The notes beneath the pieces are model-generated. The model did not search any database, was not told the DNA's origin, and saw only the letters and a program-made list of their open reading frames with translations. DNA of 64,000 nt from Oscillospiraceae bacterium (GTDB taxonomy: Bacteria > Bacillota > Clostridia > Oscillospirales > Oscillospiraceae), in assembly GCA_018385135.1 (NCBI GenBank), contig JAHAWY010000050.1, forward strand, positions 62,001-126,000. Direction: 5' to 3'. The position numbers were made by a program, and so were the translations under genes. Positions 62,564-64,000 of this stretch are shown here, piece by piece (the first letter of the stretch is position 1; the number at the start of each line of letters is the position of its first letter).

Positions 62564-63998
62564 CTATCTTATTACAGCACCGTGGACTTTTTCCAATTTG
62601 TCAAGCAGCGCAGAGACAATTTCTTCGGCGTGTTCAAGGGTAAGAGTCTGATCCTTGGCACGGATAGTGAGCGAGAAAGCAACGCTCTTTTTTCCTGCGG
62701 GAATGCCTGTGCCGGTATAGATGTCAAAGAGCTTGCAGCTTTCAAGATAGTCGCCACCTGCTGATTTCATCGTTTCCGTAAGTGCGGCAACTGTTATTGC
62801 ATTGTCGCATACAAGGGCGATATCACGGGTGATGGCGGGGAATTTCGGAAGCGGCTTGTAGGTCGGGTCGCCCGCGGTGCAGCCTGTCATTTCACGAACG
62901 TAAAGCTCTGCGCAGAAAACATCGGTGCTCATGCCGTACTCATCGCATACCAGAGGGTGGATTTGCCCCATAACGCCAATCAGTGTGCTGCCGCTATATA
63001 TTGCCGCGCAGCGTCCGGGGTGGTAGGCGCTGTTGGTTGATACCGCTTCAAAGTGAACGTCCTTTATGCGAATAGCGCCAAGCATCGCTTCAATGCTGCC
63101 CTTGAGGGTGAAGAAGCTCTCGCCCTTGCCGTAGCTGCCGAGGGTGAGGATGCTGCGCTCATCAGCAAGCTCGCTGCCGTCAAGGGGAAGATAAACGGTT
63201 GCAAGCTCAAAGAAACGAACGTCCATGTTGCGTTTAGCCATGTTCGTAGAGAGTACGTCCAGCATTGAGGGCAGGGAGGTGGTGCGCATAACGCTTGTGT
63301 CCTCACCCAGAGGATTTTGGATAACAAAAGCATTTCTGAGCTTGCTGTCGTCGGGAAGATGGATCTTATCCCATGCGCTCTTGCTTCCGAACGAGTAGGT
63401 CATGACCTCATAGTAGCCCATGCCGCGGCAGAGGGAACTGAGACTGCGCTCGAAGCTCTGCTTTTCGTCGTAGCCGCCCTTGGTGGCAGCACCCTTGAAA
63501 ACGGTGGGAACTATCTTGTCGTAGCCGTAAAAGCGGGCGACCTCCTCCGCAATATCAGCGTAATGCTCGATGTCCTGACGGAAGGAGGGAACGCAAATCG
63601 TGTCGCCATTCATGGTGAAATCAAGCTTTTCAAGAACCCTCACCATGAAGTCCTTCTCAATATCCGTTCCGAGCAGGGCGTTAACGCGCTCAGGCTCAAG
63701 CTGAAGCTTGACGGGCTTATATTCGCCGCTCATAACGTCTATTGTGCCGTCTAAAACCTCTCCCGCACCGAGCAGCTCCACAAGCTCACAGGCACGCTCA
63801 ACGGCGGGAATGGTGTTCATTATGTCAAGCCCTTTTTCAAAGCGACCGGAGGCGTCCGTGCGCATTCCGAGAGCAATGGCGGTCTTGCGCACTGAGGTGC
63901 CGTTGAAGTTGGCAGACTCGAAAACAATCATTTTTGTATCGTTGGTGATCTCACTGTTTCCTCCGCCCATAACGCCGGCAAGACCTATGGGTGAGCTT
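62564..63998 (-). CDS. pheT: Phenylalanyl-tRNA synthetase beta chain, N-terminus outside window
   Basis: The frame stays open to the right window edge, giving about 478 C-terminal residues of a protein of about 790. Visible: end of the B3/4 region (ASSPIGLAGVMGGGNSEI), ESANFNGTSVRKTAIALGMR, a B5 domain (about residues 85-155 of the fragment), the core catalytic-like domain (YEVMTYSFGS, NPLGEDTSVMRTTSLPSML), and the C-terminal FDX-ACB tRNA-binding domain (KPLPKFPAITRDIALVCDN). It acts as alpha2-beta2 with PheS, expected further right. Stop at 62564, without a clear hairpin before ireB. Confidence 0.96.
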   Translation of the reverse strand, partial: SSPIGLAGVMGGGNSEITNDTKMIVFESANFNGTSVRKTAIALGMRTDASGRFEKGLDIMNTIPAVERACELVELLGAGEVLDGTIDVMSGEYKPVKLQLEPERVNALLGTDIEKDFMVRVLEKLDFTMNGDTICVPSFRQDIEHYADIAEEVARFYGYDKIVPTVFKGAATKGGYDEKQSFERSLSSLCRGMGYYEVMTYSFGSKSAWDKIHLPDDSKLRNAFVIQNPLGEDTSVMRTTSLPSMLDVLSTNMAKRNMDVRFFELATVYLPLDGSELADERSILTLGSYGKGESFFTLKGSIEAMLGAIRIKDVHFEAVSTNSAYHPGRCAAIYSGSTLIGVMGQIHPLVCDEYGMSTDVFCAELYVREMTGCTAGDPTYKPLPKFPAITRDIALVCDNAITVAALTETMKSAGGDYLESCKLFDIYTGTGIPAGKKSVAFSLTIRAKDQTLTLEHAEEIVSALLDKLEKVHGAVIR

Positions 63999-64000
63999 GC

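Overview
The window looks like a chromosomal segment of an anaerobic, endospore-forming member of the Clostridia, perhaps Oscillospiraceae (the family is inference). Pointers are sporulation-type genes (ypeB, a PdaB-like deacetylase), a six-subunit Rnf complex with ApbE, IreB, SEDS and BceRSAB-type envelope genes, many GTG/TTG starts with strong Shine-Dalgarno (SD) sites, a T-box leader and many hairpin-plus-U-run terminators. No insertion sequence, phage, integrase or CRISPR array was seen. The printed sequence ends at base 63998.

Layout. 1-7 kb: trpS (cut by the window edge) and a PLP aminotransferase on the minus strand, gltX and ypeB on the plus strand, then a FapA/DUF342 protein. 7-13 kb: a flavodoxin-fold oxidoreductase, an amino-acid permease, and a purine-nucleoside group (nucleoside phosphorylase, short MDR dehydrogenase, BMP-type lipoprotein). 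13-24 kb, minus strand: tRNA-Pro, an extracytoplasmic cluster (PQQ-type propeller, DUF4358 lipoprotein, SGNH hydrolase), an EF-G paralogue, and metK-rlmB followed by a degenerate P-type-ATPase-like membrane protein. 23.5-25 kb: a rhomboid-like protein without a catalytic dyad and a PilZ-like protein. 25-35.6 kb, minus strand: a housekeeping run pyk-uvrB-kamA-like-polA-rimI-tsaD-tsaE-tsaB-upp. 35.8-40.4 kb: a complete BceRSAB-type two-component/ABC module with a candidate operator. 40.5-42.6 kb: radC and a SEDS gene, diverging from overlapping promoters. 42.7-47.8 kb: isocitrate dehydrogenase, aconitase and citrate synthase, which together make 2-oxoglutarate. 47.9-52 kb: a sodium:solute symporter behind a T-box with an apparent tyrosine codon, then cls and pgsA-like phospholipid genes. 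52-62 kb: an SsnA-like amidohydrolase, a PdaB-like deacetylase, apbE, and rnfCDGEAB with NusG-II and Gx-transporter genes. 62-64 kb: tRNA-Gln, ireB and the 3' part of pheT.

The parts fit a fermentative anaerobe: Rnf would couple ferredoxin oxidation to an ion gradient that symporters can use, ApbE would attach FMN to RnfD and RnfG, and the partial citrate cycle would feed glutamate synthesis. The most unusual items are the P1B-ATPase-like protein lacking every catalytic motif, the pseudo-rhomboid with a zinc-binding tail, a terminator whose 3' arm is also the SD of ypeB, the tyrosine T-box on an SSS transporter, and the overlapping divergent promoters of radC and the SEDS gene.
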